NCBI GenBank assembly: GCA_964392455.1
Contig: CAYMPG010000026.1
Location: 1-26,049, forward strand
DNA from: SFEL01 sp964392455
GTDB taxonomy: Bacteria > Bacillota > Clostridia > Christensenellales > CAG-138
Direction: 5' to 3'
Length of the DNA stretch: 26,049 nt
Shown: one piece after another, positions 8,223-14,887 of the stretch
How positions within the stretch are numbered: the first letter of the stretch is position 1
Layout: each line of letters begins with the position of its first letter
Program-made: the position numbers and the translations under genes
Notes under the pieces: model-generated
The model's input: only the letters and a program-made list of their open reading frames with translations
Database searches by the model: none
Told to the model about the DNA's origin: nothing

Positions 8223-8228
8223 TATAAT
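8223..8228 (+). promoter_or_regulatory. Candidate -10 box of the LysR-type regulator gene
   Basis: A perfect TATAAT on the plus strand. Transcription would start near 8235, at the left edge of the inverted repeat, so a bound regulator would block its own promoter. The -35 region is poor. Confidence 0.4.
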
Positions 8229-8234
8229 AAAACT

Positions 8235-8258
8235 GAATGTTCAGAATATGTAACATTC
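8235..8258. promoter_or_regulatory. Inverted repeat, candidate LysR-type operator
   Basis: GAATGTT (8235-8241) and AACATTC (8252-8258) form a perfect 7-bp inverted repeat with a 10-nt spacer. It contains the T-N11-A pattern typical of LysR-family binding sites and lies between the divergent regulator gene and hypE. Confidence 0.5.
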
Positions 8259-8279
8259 CAATTTTGAATGGAGAGCGCC

Positions 8280-9170
8280 ATGAGCATCAAAAAATATCGT
8301 GCCCTGCTGGAGACCATAGAATCCGGCAGCCTTACAAGGGCGGCAGAAAGGCTGAATTATACCCAGCCCGGCATAAGCCATATGATACTGTCTCTCGAGG
8401 ATGAGTTTGGCTTTGAGCTGCTTGTACGGGGAAAAAACGGCGTTGCCCCTACTGCGGAGGCGGAGCGGCTTATGCCGTATGTACGGCAGATAGTCAACGG
8501 GGAGCAGAAGCTCATGGAGGAGGTGGACCGCATACACGGTGCAGATGTGGGCACGCTGCGGATAGGGTGCTTCTTCAGCCTGTCCATACATTTTTTGCCC
8601 AGCATAGTTGCAGAGTTTACGGAGCTTCATCCGGGGATAGAGCTGCAGCTTTTTGTGGGGGAGCATGGGGAGATATGCAGGTGGCTAAATCAGGGCAAGA
8701 TAGACCTTGCCTTTATGTCGCTGCCGGTACCGGGGGAGTTTTCCTTTATCCCGCTTTTTAATGACCCCATATATGCGGTGCTTCCCCAGGGGCATCCCCT
8801 TGCGGAGCGTGAAAGGATAAAGCCGCGGGAGCTACTGGAGTATCCCTTTATTTTGCAGCAGCAGGGCTCTGATGAGGATGCAAACAGGGTTTTCGAGGGA
8901 GAGAATCTCAAGCCCATGCTGCGCTTCAGGGTGCGGGGGGATGAGGCCATACAGTCCATGATAGCAAAGGGGCTGGGGGTATCGCTGGTGCCTGAGCTGG
9001 TGCTGTCAAGGCGGCCTGATGGGCTGGTGCTTAAGCCGCTGGAGCCGGAGTACCGGAGGGTGCTGGGCATAGCTCTGCCGGGAAGTGGAGAGGGAACGCC
9101 GGCGCTGCAGAAGCTATTGGACTTTGTGGAGGAGTATTGCGGCAGAAAGAGCGAAAAGGGCGGAGCCTGA
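8280..9170 (+). CDS. LysR-family transcriptional regulator, probable regulator of the hyp operon
   Basis: A 296-aa LysR-type regulator. The N-terminal winged helix-turn-helix (about 1-60) is visible in SLTRAAERLNYTQPGISHMI. A linker helix and the two-lobed co-inducer domain (about 85-290) follow, with DLAFMSLP marking the first lobe. An in-frame ATG at 8268 exists, but the GGAGAG at 8270-8275 can only serve the ATG at 8280, so I prefer the shorter form. It is divergent from hypE with an inverted repeat between them, the usual arrangement for a LysR protein controlling the opposite operon and itself. Hydroxyproline or a product as co-inducer is a guess from context. Confidence 0.9.
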   Translation: MSIKKYRALLETIESGSLTRAAERLNYTQPGISHMILSLEDEFGFELLVRGKNGVAPTAEAERLMPYVRQIVNGEQKLMEEVDRIHGADVGTLRIGCFFSLSIHFLPSIVAEFTELHPGIELQLFVGEHGEICRWLNQGKIDLAFMSLPVPGEFSFIPLFNDPIYAVLPQGHPLAERERIKPRELLEYPFILQQQGSDEDANRVFEGENLKPMLRFRVRGDEAIQSMIAKGLGVSLVPELVLSRRPDGLVLKPLEPEYRRVLGIALPGSGEGTPALQKLLDFVEEYCGRKSEKGGA

Positions 9171-9345
9171 CAGATGGGCTGGCGGATGGATGCTGAATGG
9201 ACTTTTTTGCAGCCATCACGCCATATGGGCGGTTTTGCAATGCACGGCGAAGCTACACCTGGCATATTTGCATCGAAAAAGATTAAGCTGCATCTGGTGT
9301 TGCCATTTTGTACTTGGAAAAAAGCCGGAATATCCTAATTATCTC

Positions 9346-9374
9346 TGGAAAAAGGGCAGAATGTGGTGTAAAAT
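9346..9374 (+). promoter_or_regulatory. Candidate promoter of nth
   Basis: TGGAAA (9346-9351) and TAAAAT (9369-9374) with a 17-nt spacer, 30 nt upstream of the start codon. The 234-nt gap before it (from 9171) holds no other clear feature. Confidence 0.5.
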
Positions 9375-9404
9375 AATAATTCAGCACATTATCGGGAGAG
9401 GATT

Positions 9405-10058
9405 ATGGCAGAAAAAGCAGCGGAAAAAAAGCAGAGGATACAGGCGGCCCTTGCGGCGCTGGAGGCTGCATACCCTGATGCAAGACCGGGGCTGGATTTT
9501 AATAATCCCTTTGAGCTGCTGGTGGCTACCATGCTTTCCGCCCAGTGTACGGATAAGCGGGTGAATATGGTCACAAAGGAGCTGTTTCCGGTTTATGGCA
9601 CGGCGGAAAAGCTGGCCAGCGCTGCTCCCGAGGAAATAATACCATATATCCGTGGCTGCGGCCTTTTCAATACAAAGGCAAAGAACCTTACGGCCATGGC
9701 AAGGATACTGTGCGATGAATATGGCGGCAAGGTGCCTGAGGACAGGGCTGCGCTGGAGGCGCTGCCGGGCGTGGGGAGAAAGACAGCAAATGTGGTGCTG
9801 TCAAATGCATTCGGTGTGCCTGCAATAGCTGTGGATACCCATGTTTTCCGTGTGGCCAACAGGATAGGCCTTGCAGAGGCGGCTGATGTGGTGCGTACCG
9901 AGGAGCAGCTCATGAAAAATATACCTATGGACAAATGGTCGCAGGCACACCACTGGATAATATACCACGGCAGGCAGGTGTGCGCCGCAAGGAAGCCCGG
10001 GTGCGACCGGTGCACCGTAAGGGAATACTGCCGGGCGTATTTGGATAAAAGGATATAA
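9405..10058 (+). CDS. nth: Endonuclease III (DNA glycosylase/AP lyase)
   Basis: A 217-aa base-excision repair enzyme that removes oxidised pyrimidines and cleaves abasic sites. The helix-hairpin-helix LPGVGRKTA carries the catalytic lysine K126, and the catalytic aspartate is D144 in VDTHVFRVANR. The 4Fe-4S cluster is complete: C193-x6-C200-x2-C203-x5-C209. Length matches the family. The ATG follows GGGAGAGG. It stands just upstream of obg (29-nt gap) with no terminator between them, so read-through is likely. The call is certain at family level. Confidence 0.96.
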   Translation: MAEKAAEKKQRIQAALAALEAAYPDARPGLDFNNPFELLVATMLSAQCTDKRVNMVTKELFPVYGTAEKLASAAPEEIIPYIRGCGLFNTKAKNLTAMARILCDEYGGKVPEDRAALEALPGVGRKTANVVLSNAFGVPAIAVDTHVFRVANRIGLAEAADVVRTEEQLMKNIPMDKWSQAHHWIIYHGRQVCAARKPGCDRCTVREYCRAYLDKRI

Positions 10059-10087
10059 AGCACAAAAATAAAGCAAAGGAAAAAACC

Positions 10088-11362
10088 ATGCAGTTTGTAG
10101 ACAAGGCCAGGATAACCATAAAATCAGGAGACGGCGGAGACGGCTGCTCCAGCTTTCACAGGGAAAAATACGTGGCCCAGGGCGGCCCTGACGGTGGCGA
10201 TGGGGGCAGGGGCGGCAGCATAATATTCTATGCCGACCCCAATATGAGCACCCTGCTGGATTTTCGCTTTCAGCGCAAGTATAAGGCTGAGCGCGGCGAA
10301 AACGGCCGGGCAAAGATGTCCCGCGGGAAAAACGGTGAGGATTTGATAATCAAGGTGCCGGTGGGCACCCTTGTGCGGGAAGTGGAGACCGGCCGCATAG
10401 TTGCGGATATGAATAAGCCCTGCCGTGAGCGGATAGTGCTCCATGGGGGCAGGGGCGGCAAGGGCAATGCAAGGTTTGCTACCCCTACCAGGCAGGCGCC
10501 CAAGTTTTCTCAGCCCGGGCAGAAGACCCTTGAGCATGAGGTGGAGCTGGAGCTTAAGACCATTGCAGACGTGGGGCTGGTTGGCCTGCCCAATGTGGGC
10601 AAGAGCACCATACTTTCGGTGCTTACCAGCGCCCGGCCAAAGATCGCCAATTATCACTTTACCACCCTTACGCCAAACCTTGGCGTGGTAAAGCGCTATG
10701 AGGAAACCTTTGTGCTGGCAGATATTCCGGGGCTCATAGAGGGCGCAGCGGATGGCGCAGGGCTGGGCCATGATTTCCTCAGGCACGTGGAGCGCACAAG
10801 GATGCTGGTACACGTGGTGGATATGTCCGGCTGCGAGGGCAGAGACCCTATGGAGGACTACAGACAGATAAACAGCGAGCTTGCAAGGTTCAGCGAGAGC
10901 CTTGCGGCCCTTCCTCAGATAATAGCCGCAAATAAGATGGATATAACCGGCGCAGAGGATAACCTTGAGCTGTTCTGCGAGGAGCTGAAGGAGATGGGGG
11001 AGAAGGTGATGGTGTTCCCCGTATCGGCAGCAACGGTATCAGGATTTGATGGGCTGCTGGATCAGGTGGTAAAGACCCTTGCCACTCTGCCCAAGCCCCT
11101 TGAGTACGATGAGGCCGAAATAACCGAGGGCTATAAGTACGAGCCCGGCTTTGAGATAAGCAGGGAGGACGGGGTATTTGTGGTAACGGGCGGAAGCGTA
11201 GAATATCTGCTGGATACCACATATGCCGAGGATGATGAATCCATGCGCCGCTTCCAACAGTTCCTTATCCGGGAGGGCATAATAGATGCCCTCAGAGAGG
11301 CGGGCGCCACCGAGGACAGCACCATACGCATGGGCGAATGGGAATTTGACTTTATAGAATAG
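10088..11362 (+). CDS. obg: GTPase Obg/CgtA
   Basis: A 424-aa essential ribosome-associated GTPase involved in 50S assembly and stress response. The Gly-rich Obg domain covers about 1-157, with dense GDGGDGG-type repeats. The G domain shows G1 GLPNVGKS (166-173), G3 DIPGL (212-216) and G4 NKMD near 285. The C-terminal OCT domain covers about 345-424, as in other Firmicutes. AAAGGA precedes the ATG. Of its 24 isoleucine codons I counted 19 ATA, 3 ATC and 2 ATT, an unusual preference for a conserved gene in GC-rich DNA. It heads the conserved obg - yhbY - nadD cluster. Confidence 0.97.
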   Translation: MQFVDKARITIKSGDGGDGCSSFHREKYVAQGGPDGGDGGRGGSIIFYADPNMSTLLDFRFQRKYKAERGENGRAKMSRGKNGEDLIIKVPVGTLVREVETGRIVADMNKPCRERIVLHGGRGGKGNARFATPTRQAPKFSQPGQKTLEHEVELELKTIADVGLVGLPNVGKSTILSVLTSARPKIANYHFTTLTPNLGVVKRYEETFVLADIPGLIEGAADGAGLGHDFLRHVERTRMLVHVVDMSGCEGRDPMEDYRQINSELARFSESLAALPQIIAANKMDITGAEDNLELFCEELKEMGEKVMVFPVSAATVSGFDGLLDQVVKTLATLPKPLEYDEAEITEGYKYEPGFEISREDGVFVVTGGSVEYLLDTTYAEDDESMRRFQQFLIREGIIDALREAGATEDSTIRMGEWEFDFIE

Positions 11363-11383
11363 CGATAGCGCAGGGAGAAAAAT

Positions 11384-11671
11384 ATGCTTACAGGTAAACA
11401 GAGAGCGGCCCTCAGGGCCATGGCAAACACCCTTCAGCCGGTATTCCAGATAGGCAAGGGCAATATAAGCGAAAACTTTGTGGAGCAGATAGACGGCGTG
11501 CTGGAAACACGGGAGCTTATCAAGATAAGCATACTGGAAACGGCTGACGTTACCGCCCGTGAAGCATCGGATGCGCTGTGCGAGGCGCTGGGCGCTGAGC
11601 CTGTGCAGTGCATAGGGCGAAAGCTCGTGCTGTACAGGGCAAGCCGTGAGAACCCGAAAATAGAGATATAG
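11384..11671 (+). CDS. yhbY: YhbY/CRM-domain ribosome assembly RNA-binding protein
   Basis: A 95-aa single CRM-domain protein associated with pre-50S ribosomal particles. The family start LTGKQRAALRAMANTLQPVFQIGKG is recognisable, including the GxxG-like IGKGNISE loop. The ATG is 21 nt after obg, with GGAGA upstream; the obg-yhbY order is conserved in Firmicutes. A terminator follows immediately, so the obg transcript probably ends here. Confidence 0.93.
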   Translation: MLTGKQRAALRAMANTLQPVFQIGKGNISENFVEQIDGVLETRELIKISILETADVTAREASDALCEALGAEPVQCIGRKLVLYRASRENPKIEI

Positions 11672-11687
11672 TAAGCCGAATACGCAA

Positions 11688-11717
11688 AAAATAAGCCCGC
11701 CTGTGCGGGCTTATTTT
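11688..11717. terminator. Bidirectional terminator between yhbY and the convergent membrane-protein gene
   Basis: Perfect 13-bp inverted repeat (11688-11700 / 11705-11717) with a 4-nt loop and A/T ends on both sides. The stop codon of the minus-strand gene (11711-11713) lies inside its right arm, a very compact junction. Confidence 0.88.
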
Positions 11718-12541
11718 GATGGGGCGGCCCTGTTGAGCCACCAGCATGCCGCAGACAGCGTTACGCAGGCAGCCGCCATAAGCCTGAAGTACAATGACCC
11801 ATCCACATAAAAGGACATGGCCATAAGGCAGGCGGCGCACAGCATATATCTTCCGGCGTGGCCTGCTGCAAAGGGGGAAGCCATGGCAGCCTTGCGGCTT
11901 GCCTGTTCCGCCTCTGTGCGGGATATTATTATAGCATCTGTTTCATCGGCAGTGGGGGTGACGGCGGTGAGGGCCTGAGCATCCAGTATGGAGCCAATAT
12001 GTATAAATTCAATGGGCACGCCTTCAGGCCCCGGTGCAGACCTGGCTTCATCCGGAAGGGAGCCACTGTAAAACAGCGCCACGGAGGAAGCGCTGCGCTC
12101 CCTTGCACGGCGGACGGCCTTGATAACGTCATCGGGTGTTACGCCGGAAGGACGGCTCACCGAGCAGACCAGCCTGTCCGCAGGAAAGCTGGCCCTGTGG
12201 GAGGCAATGTGCCGGCATGTGGCGGCGCTGCGTTCATTCTCCCCAAGGAGGGATATGCGGCGGGCAAGCTCCGCCCCGGCGGCGGCAGCACGCTCACGCT
12301 TTATGAGCGCATCAAGGCGCAGGCTGTTTATAAGATCCAGCGCAATGGAGATAAAAAGGGTGGTGGCCATGCTAAGCAGTATCTTTGCCGCGCTGTTGGC
12401 AATATTTGCGCCAAACCACATACAGCACAGCATAAATATCAGCCCCCTCAGGGCGATGTAGTCCACCGCCAGGGAAAACAGGCTGCGGCCTCTGTGCAGC
12501 TTTTTGCGGCAGCAGCGAATAACGGAAGGATGAGCCTTCAT
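11711..12541 (-). CDS. Four-helix membrane protein with possible degenerate Mrr-like domain
   Basis: A 276-aa protein that I cannot assign to a named family. The open frame runs back to 12679, but GGGAGGTGA lies 7 nt before the ATG at 12541, which decides the start. Seen: a basic N-terminus, two membrane helices (about 29-48 and 51-70), an Ala/Arg-rich helical stretch (78-112), a soluble domain (about 122-195), and two C-terminal helices (231-247, 250-269). The soluble segment follows the order of strands and motifs in Mrr-type restriction-endonuclease folds: a hydrophobic strand, a helix, a strand ending in SGSLPDEA, then a PIEFIHIGSIL strand. CSVS stands where the catalytic QxK would be, so it would be inactive. 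That resemblance is inference. The gene is inserted antisense within a conserved housekeeping cluster. Confidence 0.75.
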   Translation of the reverse strand: MKAHPSVIRCCRKKLHRGRSLFSLAVDYIALRGLIFMLCCMWFGANIANSAAKILLSMATTLFISIALDLINSLRLDALIKRERAAAAGAELARRISLLGENERSAATCRHIASHRASFPADRLVCSVSRPSGVTPDDVIKAVRRARERSASSVALFYSGSLPDEARSAPGPEGVPIEFIHIGSILDAQALTAVTPTADETDAIIISRTEAEQASRKAAMASPFAAGHAGRYMLCAACLMAMSFYVDGSLYFRLMAAACVTLSAACWWLNRAAPSK

Positions 12542-12585
12542 AAATAAATCACCTCCCATACTATTATTGACGGCCCGAGGCAAAC

Positions 12586-12614
12586 TATACAGCGGCGCCG
12601 ATATGGTGTATAAT
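12586..12614 (+). promoter_or_regulatory. Candidate promoter of nadD-yqeK
   Basis: TATACA (12586-12591) and a perfect TATAAT (12609-12614) with a 17-nt spacer, 33 nt upstream of the start. The bases before the -10 read ATGGTG. Confidence 0.55.
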
Positions 12615-12647
12615 AATGAAACATAAAAAGCAAGGAAGTTATTTATA

Positions 12648-13802
12648 ATGCACATAGCCATGTTTGGCGGCAGCTTCAACCCAATGCATATCGGTCATAT
12701 ACAGACGGCGCTTGCTGTAAAGGAGTGCTATGGCCTTGACCGGGTGCTGATAATGGTGGCGAAGGACCCGCCCCATAAGCAGATAGCGGATGGAGTATCC
12801 GCAGCGCATCGTATGGAAATGACCCGCCTTGCCCTTGAGGCGGCAGAGGGCCTTGAGGCCTGCGATATTGAGCTGAATCGCCCCGGAAAAAGCTATACTG
12901 TGGATACCCTGAGGGAGCTGGGCGAGCTTTACCCGGGGGCACAGCTTTACTGCATAGTGGGTACGGATATGCTGCTTACGCTGGATACCTGGCATGATGC
13001 GCCGGGTATATTCAGGGCTGCAAGGATAATCGCTGTGGGCAGGCCGGACTCAGGGGATATGCAGCAGGCGGCAGAGCGGCTAAGGCGGGAATACGGCGCA
13101 GATATACTTATTCCCGGCATAATGGGGCCGGATATATCCTCCACAATGGTGCGGGATGCAGTGGAAAAGGGCATGGATATATCAGGCATGGTCACGGACA
13201 GGGTGGCAGAGTACATATACAGCCAGGGCTTTTACCTTGGCGATAAGGCAGATGCCATTTCAAAGCGCCTGAAGGAGGAGCTGGGCCAAAAACGCTTTAT
13301 CCACACCATGGGCGTGGTGCGTATGGCAGCAGAGCTTGCTGCAAGATACGGGGCGGATGGCACCAAGGCCCAGCTTGCGGCGCTGCTGCATGACTGTGCA
13401 AAGCTCAGCATGGAGCGGCAGCGGGAGCTTGCCGCAGAGTATGGCATGGATATGAGCAGCATGCAGGAGCAGATAGCCCACGGCCCCATAGGGGCGGAGA
13501 GGGCACGCAGGGAGTTTGGCATAGAAGATGAAGAGATACTCAGCGCCATAGCCTGCCACTCCACCTGCAGGACCGGCATGGGCATACTTGACAAAATAGT
13601 ATACCTTGCGGATAAAATAGAATACGGAAGAAGCTATGAGGGAGTGGAGCGTATCCGAAGCGAGGCGAAGGTATCCCTCGATGGCGCAGTGATAGCCTGC
13701 ATAGAGCATGGGCTGGGCTATCTTACGGAGCGGGGAGAAAGGGTGCATCCTGATACACTCCTTGCCCTTGAGGAACTAAAGAATAAAAACAGGGAGGAAT
13801 AA
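12648..13802 (+). CDS. Fused nicotinate-nucleotide adenylyltransferase and YqeK-type HD hydrolase
   Basis: A 384-aa two-domain fusion. Residues 1-195 are NadD, which makes nicotinate adenine dinucleotide from nicotinate mononucleotide and ATP. The nucleotidyltransferase motifs GGSFNPMHIGH (7-17) and ISSTMVR (163-169) are present. Residues about 200-384 are a YqeK-type HD domain, a family known to hydrolyse diadenosine tetraphosphate symmetrically. Its metal ligands are visible as H219, H248-D249, H278, H304 and D322. In many Firmicutes nadD and yqeK are separate adjacent genes; here one frame runs through with no stop or internal frameshift. AAGGAAG precedes the ATG. The next gene, rsfS, begins 2 nt after the stop. 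Confidence 0.95.
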   Translation: MHIAMFGGSFNPMHIGHIQTALAVKECYGLDRVLIMVAKDPPHKQIADGVSAAHRMEMTRLALEAAEGLEACDIELNRPGKSYTVDTLRELGELYPGAQLYCIVGTDMLLTLDTWHDAPGIFRAARIIAVGRPDSGDMQQAAERLRREYGADILIPGIMGPDISSTMVRDAVEKGMDISGMVTDRVAEYIYSQGFYLGDKADAISKRLKEELGQKRFIHTMGVVRMAAELAARYGADGTKAQLAALLHDCAKLSMERQRELAAEYGMDMSSMQEQIAHGPIGAERARREFGIEDEEILSAIACHSTCRTGMGILDKIVYLADKIEYGRSYEGVERIRSEAKVSLDGAVIACIEHGLGYLTERGERVHPDTLLALEELKNKNREE

Positions 13803-13804
13803 CT

Positions 13805-14173
13805 TTGGCACTGGAAACGAGAGAACAGGTAATCAGGCTTTGCGAAATACTCTGGGATAAGAAGGCGCTGGACATACGAGCCATAAACGTTGCGGATAAG
13901 ACCATCGTGGCAGAGTGGTTTGTGGTATGCTCCGGCAGGGCTACCACCCAGGTGCGTACTCTGTGCGATGAGCTGGAGGATAAGGCGGCCGAGTGCGGCT
14001 TGTCCGTACTTCGCAAGGAGGGCTATGGCGAGGGCCGCTGGATAGTTATCGACTTTGGCCATATACTTGTACACATATTCCATCCCGAGGAGAGGGAGTT
14101 TTACAACATGGAGCGCCTGTGGGATGACGATCCTGCAAAGTGCATTGATTTTTCAAAGGAAAAGGGAGAATAA
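13805..14173 (+). CDS. rsfS: Ribosomal silencing factor RsfS
   Basis: A 122-aa protein of the RsfS/Iojap family. It binds ribosomal protein uL14 and blocks subunit joining when nutrients are short. The family core is visible: KKALDIRAINV, TIVAEWFVVCSGRATTQVRTLCDEL, GRWIVIDFGHILVHIFHPEEREFYNMERLW. The start codon is TTG, chosen because GGGAGGAA sits 5 nt upstream inside the last codons of yqeK and no suitable ATG exists. The 2-nt spacing indicates translational coupling to nadD-yqeK. Confidence 0.95.
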   Translation: MALETREQVIRLCEILWDKKALDIRAINVADKTIVAEWFVVCSGRATTQVRTLCDELEDKAAECGLSVLRKEGYGEGRWIVIDFGHILVHIFHPEEREFYNMERLWDDDPAKCIDFSKEKGE

Positions 14174-14228
14174 TTCCCAACGAAAACCTGCAAAATTCGG
14201 AAAAATGGCCGGGTGCCGCTTTTCCGGC

Positions 14229-14267
14229 AGTATCAAGGCCCTGCCTTTCTGGCAGGGCCTTGATACT
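14229..14267. other. Long perfect hairpin between rsfS and superoxide reductase gene
   Basis: A 17-bp perfect inverted repeat (14229-14245 / 14251-14267) with loop TTTCT, between two convergent genes. Neither side has a T-run, so it lacks the tail of a normal intrinsic terminator. It may still block read-through or protect both mRNA 3' ends. Confidence 0.6.
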
Positions 14268-14294
14268 TGGTATGGTACTTGATTGGCTTTTGCG

Positions 14295-14678
14295 TTATTC
14301 GATTTCCGTTTTCCACAGGCCGTGCAGATTGCAGTAGGCGTAGGCGGCGATGGCCCTCTGGTTCGCCAGGGCAAATTCTGCCTCAGGAGCCTCATCCGGA
14401 CGCAGAGTCCAGAGCTGGCCGCCCTTTTCCGTTTCAAGGTATATCCACTCTATGCTGTGCTGCTCCGTCATGGGGTGGATGGCAGAGCCTACGGATACCC
14501 TTACTTTTTCGCCTGATACCGTTACCACGGGCAGATGCTTTTCCTGGCTGGCTTCGGTGGTATTGGCGATGAGCTCCTGCATTTTCTCGCCGCAGCATAC
14601 CAGGGGCACGCCTGCGTTTTTGATGATGCTGACGATGTTGCCGCAGTGGCGGCAGATGTAAAACCTTGTTTTTGTCAT
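14295..14678 (-). CDS. dfx: Desulfoferrodoxin (2Fe superoxide reductase)
   Basis: A 127-aa superoxide reductase that converts superoxide to hydrogen peroxide without producing oxygen, typical of anaerobes. The N-terminal desulforedoxin domain keeps its Fe(Cys)4 site (C9, C12, C28, C29). The catalytic Fe(His)4Cys site is complete: H48, H68, H74, C116 and H119. The conserved E46-K47 pair next to H48 is present. Length equals the classic 2Fe form. The ATG follows AAGGAG. It is divergent from the Crp/Fnr gene, with a GTGA-N5-TCAC site and TATAAT between them, so redox control by that regulator is likely but inferred. Confidence 0.95.
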   Translation of the reverse strand: MTKTRFYICRHCGNIVSIIKNAGVPLVCCGEKMQELIANTTEASQEKHLPVVTVSGEKVRVSVGSAIHPMTEQHSIEWIYLETEKGGQLWTLRPDEAPEAEFALANQRAIAAYAYCNLHGLWKTEIE

Positions 14679-14754
14679 GGTGATTTTCTCCTTTTTAGAT
14701 GATATTTCAGCTTCAGCCGTATTGGCGGGGCGTTTTTTTATAGCTTATGGTGCT

Positions 14755-14760
14755 ATTATA
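14755..14760 (-). promoter_or_regulatory. Candidate -10 box of the superoxide reductase promoter
   Basis: Perfect TATAAT on the minus strand with no recognisable -35. The palindrome at 14783-14795 is centred 29 nt upstream of its first base, near -41 from the expected transcription start. Confidence 0.55.
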
Positions 14761-14782
14761 CCCGGCCTGTGGCTTTCCTTCT

Positions 14783-14795
14783 GTGACATTATCAC
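14783..14795. promoter_or_regulatory. Candidate Crp/Fnr-type operator at the dfx promoter
   Basis: GTGA (14783-14786) and TCAC (14792-14795) with a 5-nt centre; the minus strand reads GGTGATAATGTCACAG. A near-identical site lies at the thioredoxin promoter (15987-15999) at the same distance from its -10. It also overlaps the likely -35 (14789-14794) of the divergent regulator gene. Confidence 0.6.
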
Positions 14796-14817
14796 CATGG
14801 CGGGCCGGTATTATACA
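14789..14817 (+). promoter_or_regulatory. Candidate promoter of the Crp/Fnr regulator
   Basis: TTATCA (14789-14794) and TATACA (14812-14817) with a 17-nt spacer. The -35 overlaps the GTGA-N5-TCAC site, which would allow autorepression. Confidence 0.35.
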
Positions 14818-14887
14818 CCTATAAAGGCTTTGACGAAATATGCCGATTGCCATATACTTGAAGCATAGCCACGGAGGTGATATTTTT

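Noticed and set aside
8268..8270. Upstream ATG for the LysR-type regulator
   Set aside because: No ribosome binding site precedes it, while GGAGAG lies directly before the ATG at 8280.
10124..10813. Minus-strand open frame opposite obg
   Set aside because: Antisense shadow of the well-conserved Obg; no start signal and no family features.
11711..12679. Longer 322-aa start for the membrane protein
   Set aside because: The extra N-terminus overlaps the nadD-yqeK start and promoter, and a strong GGGAGGTGA site decides for the ATG at 12541.
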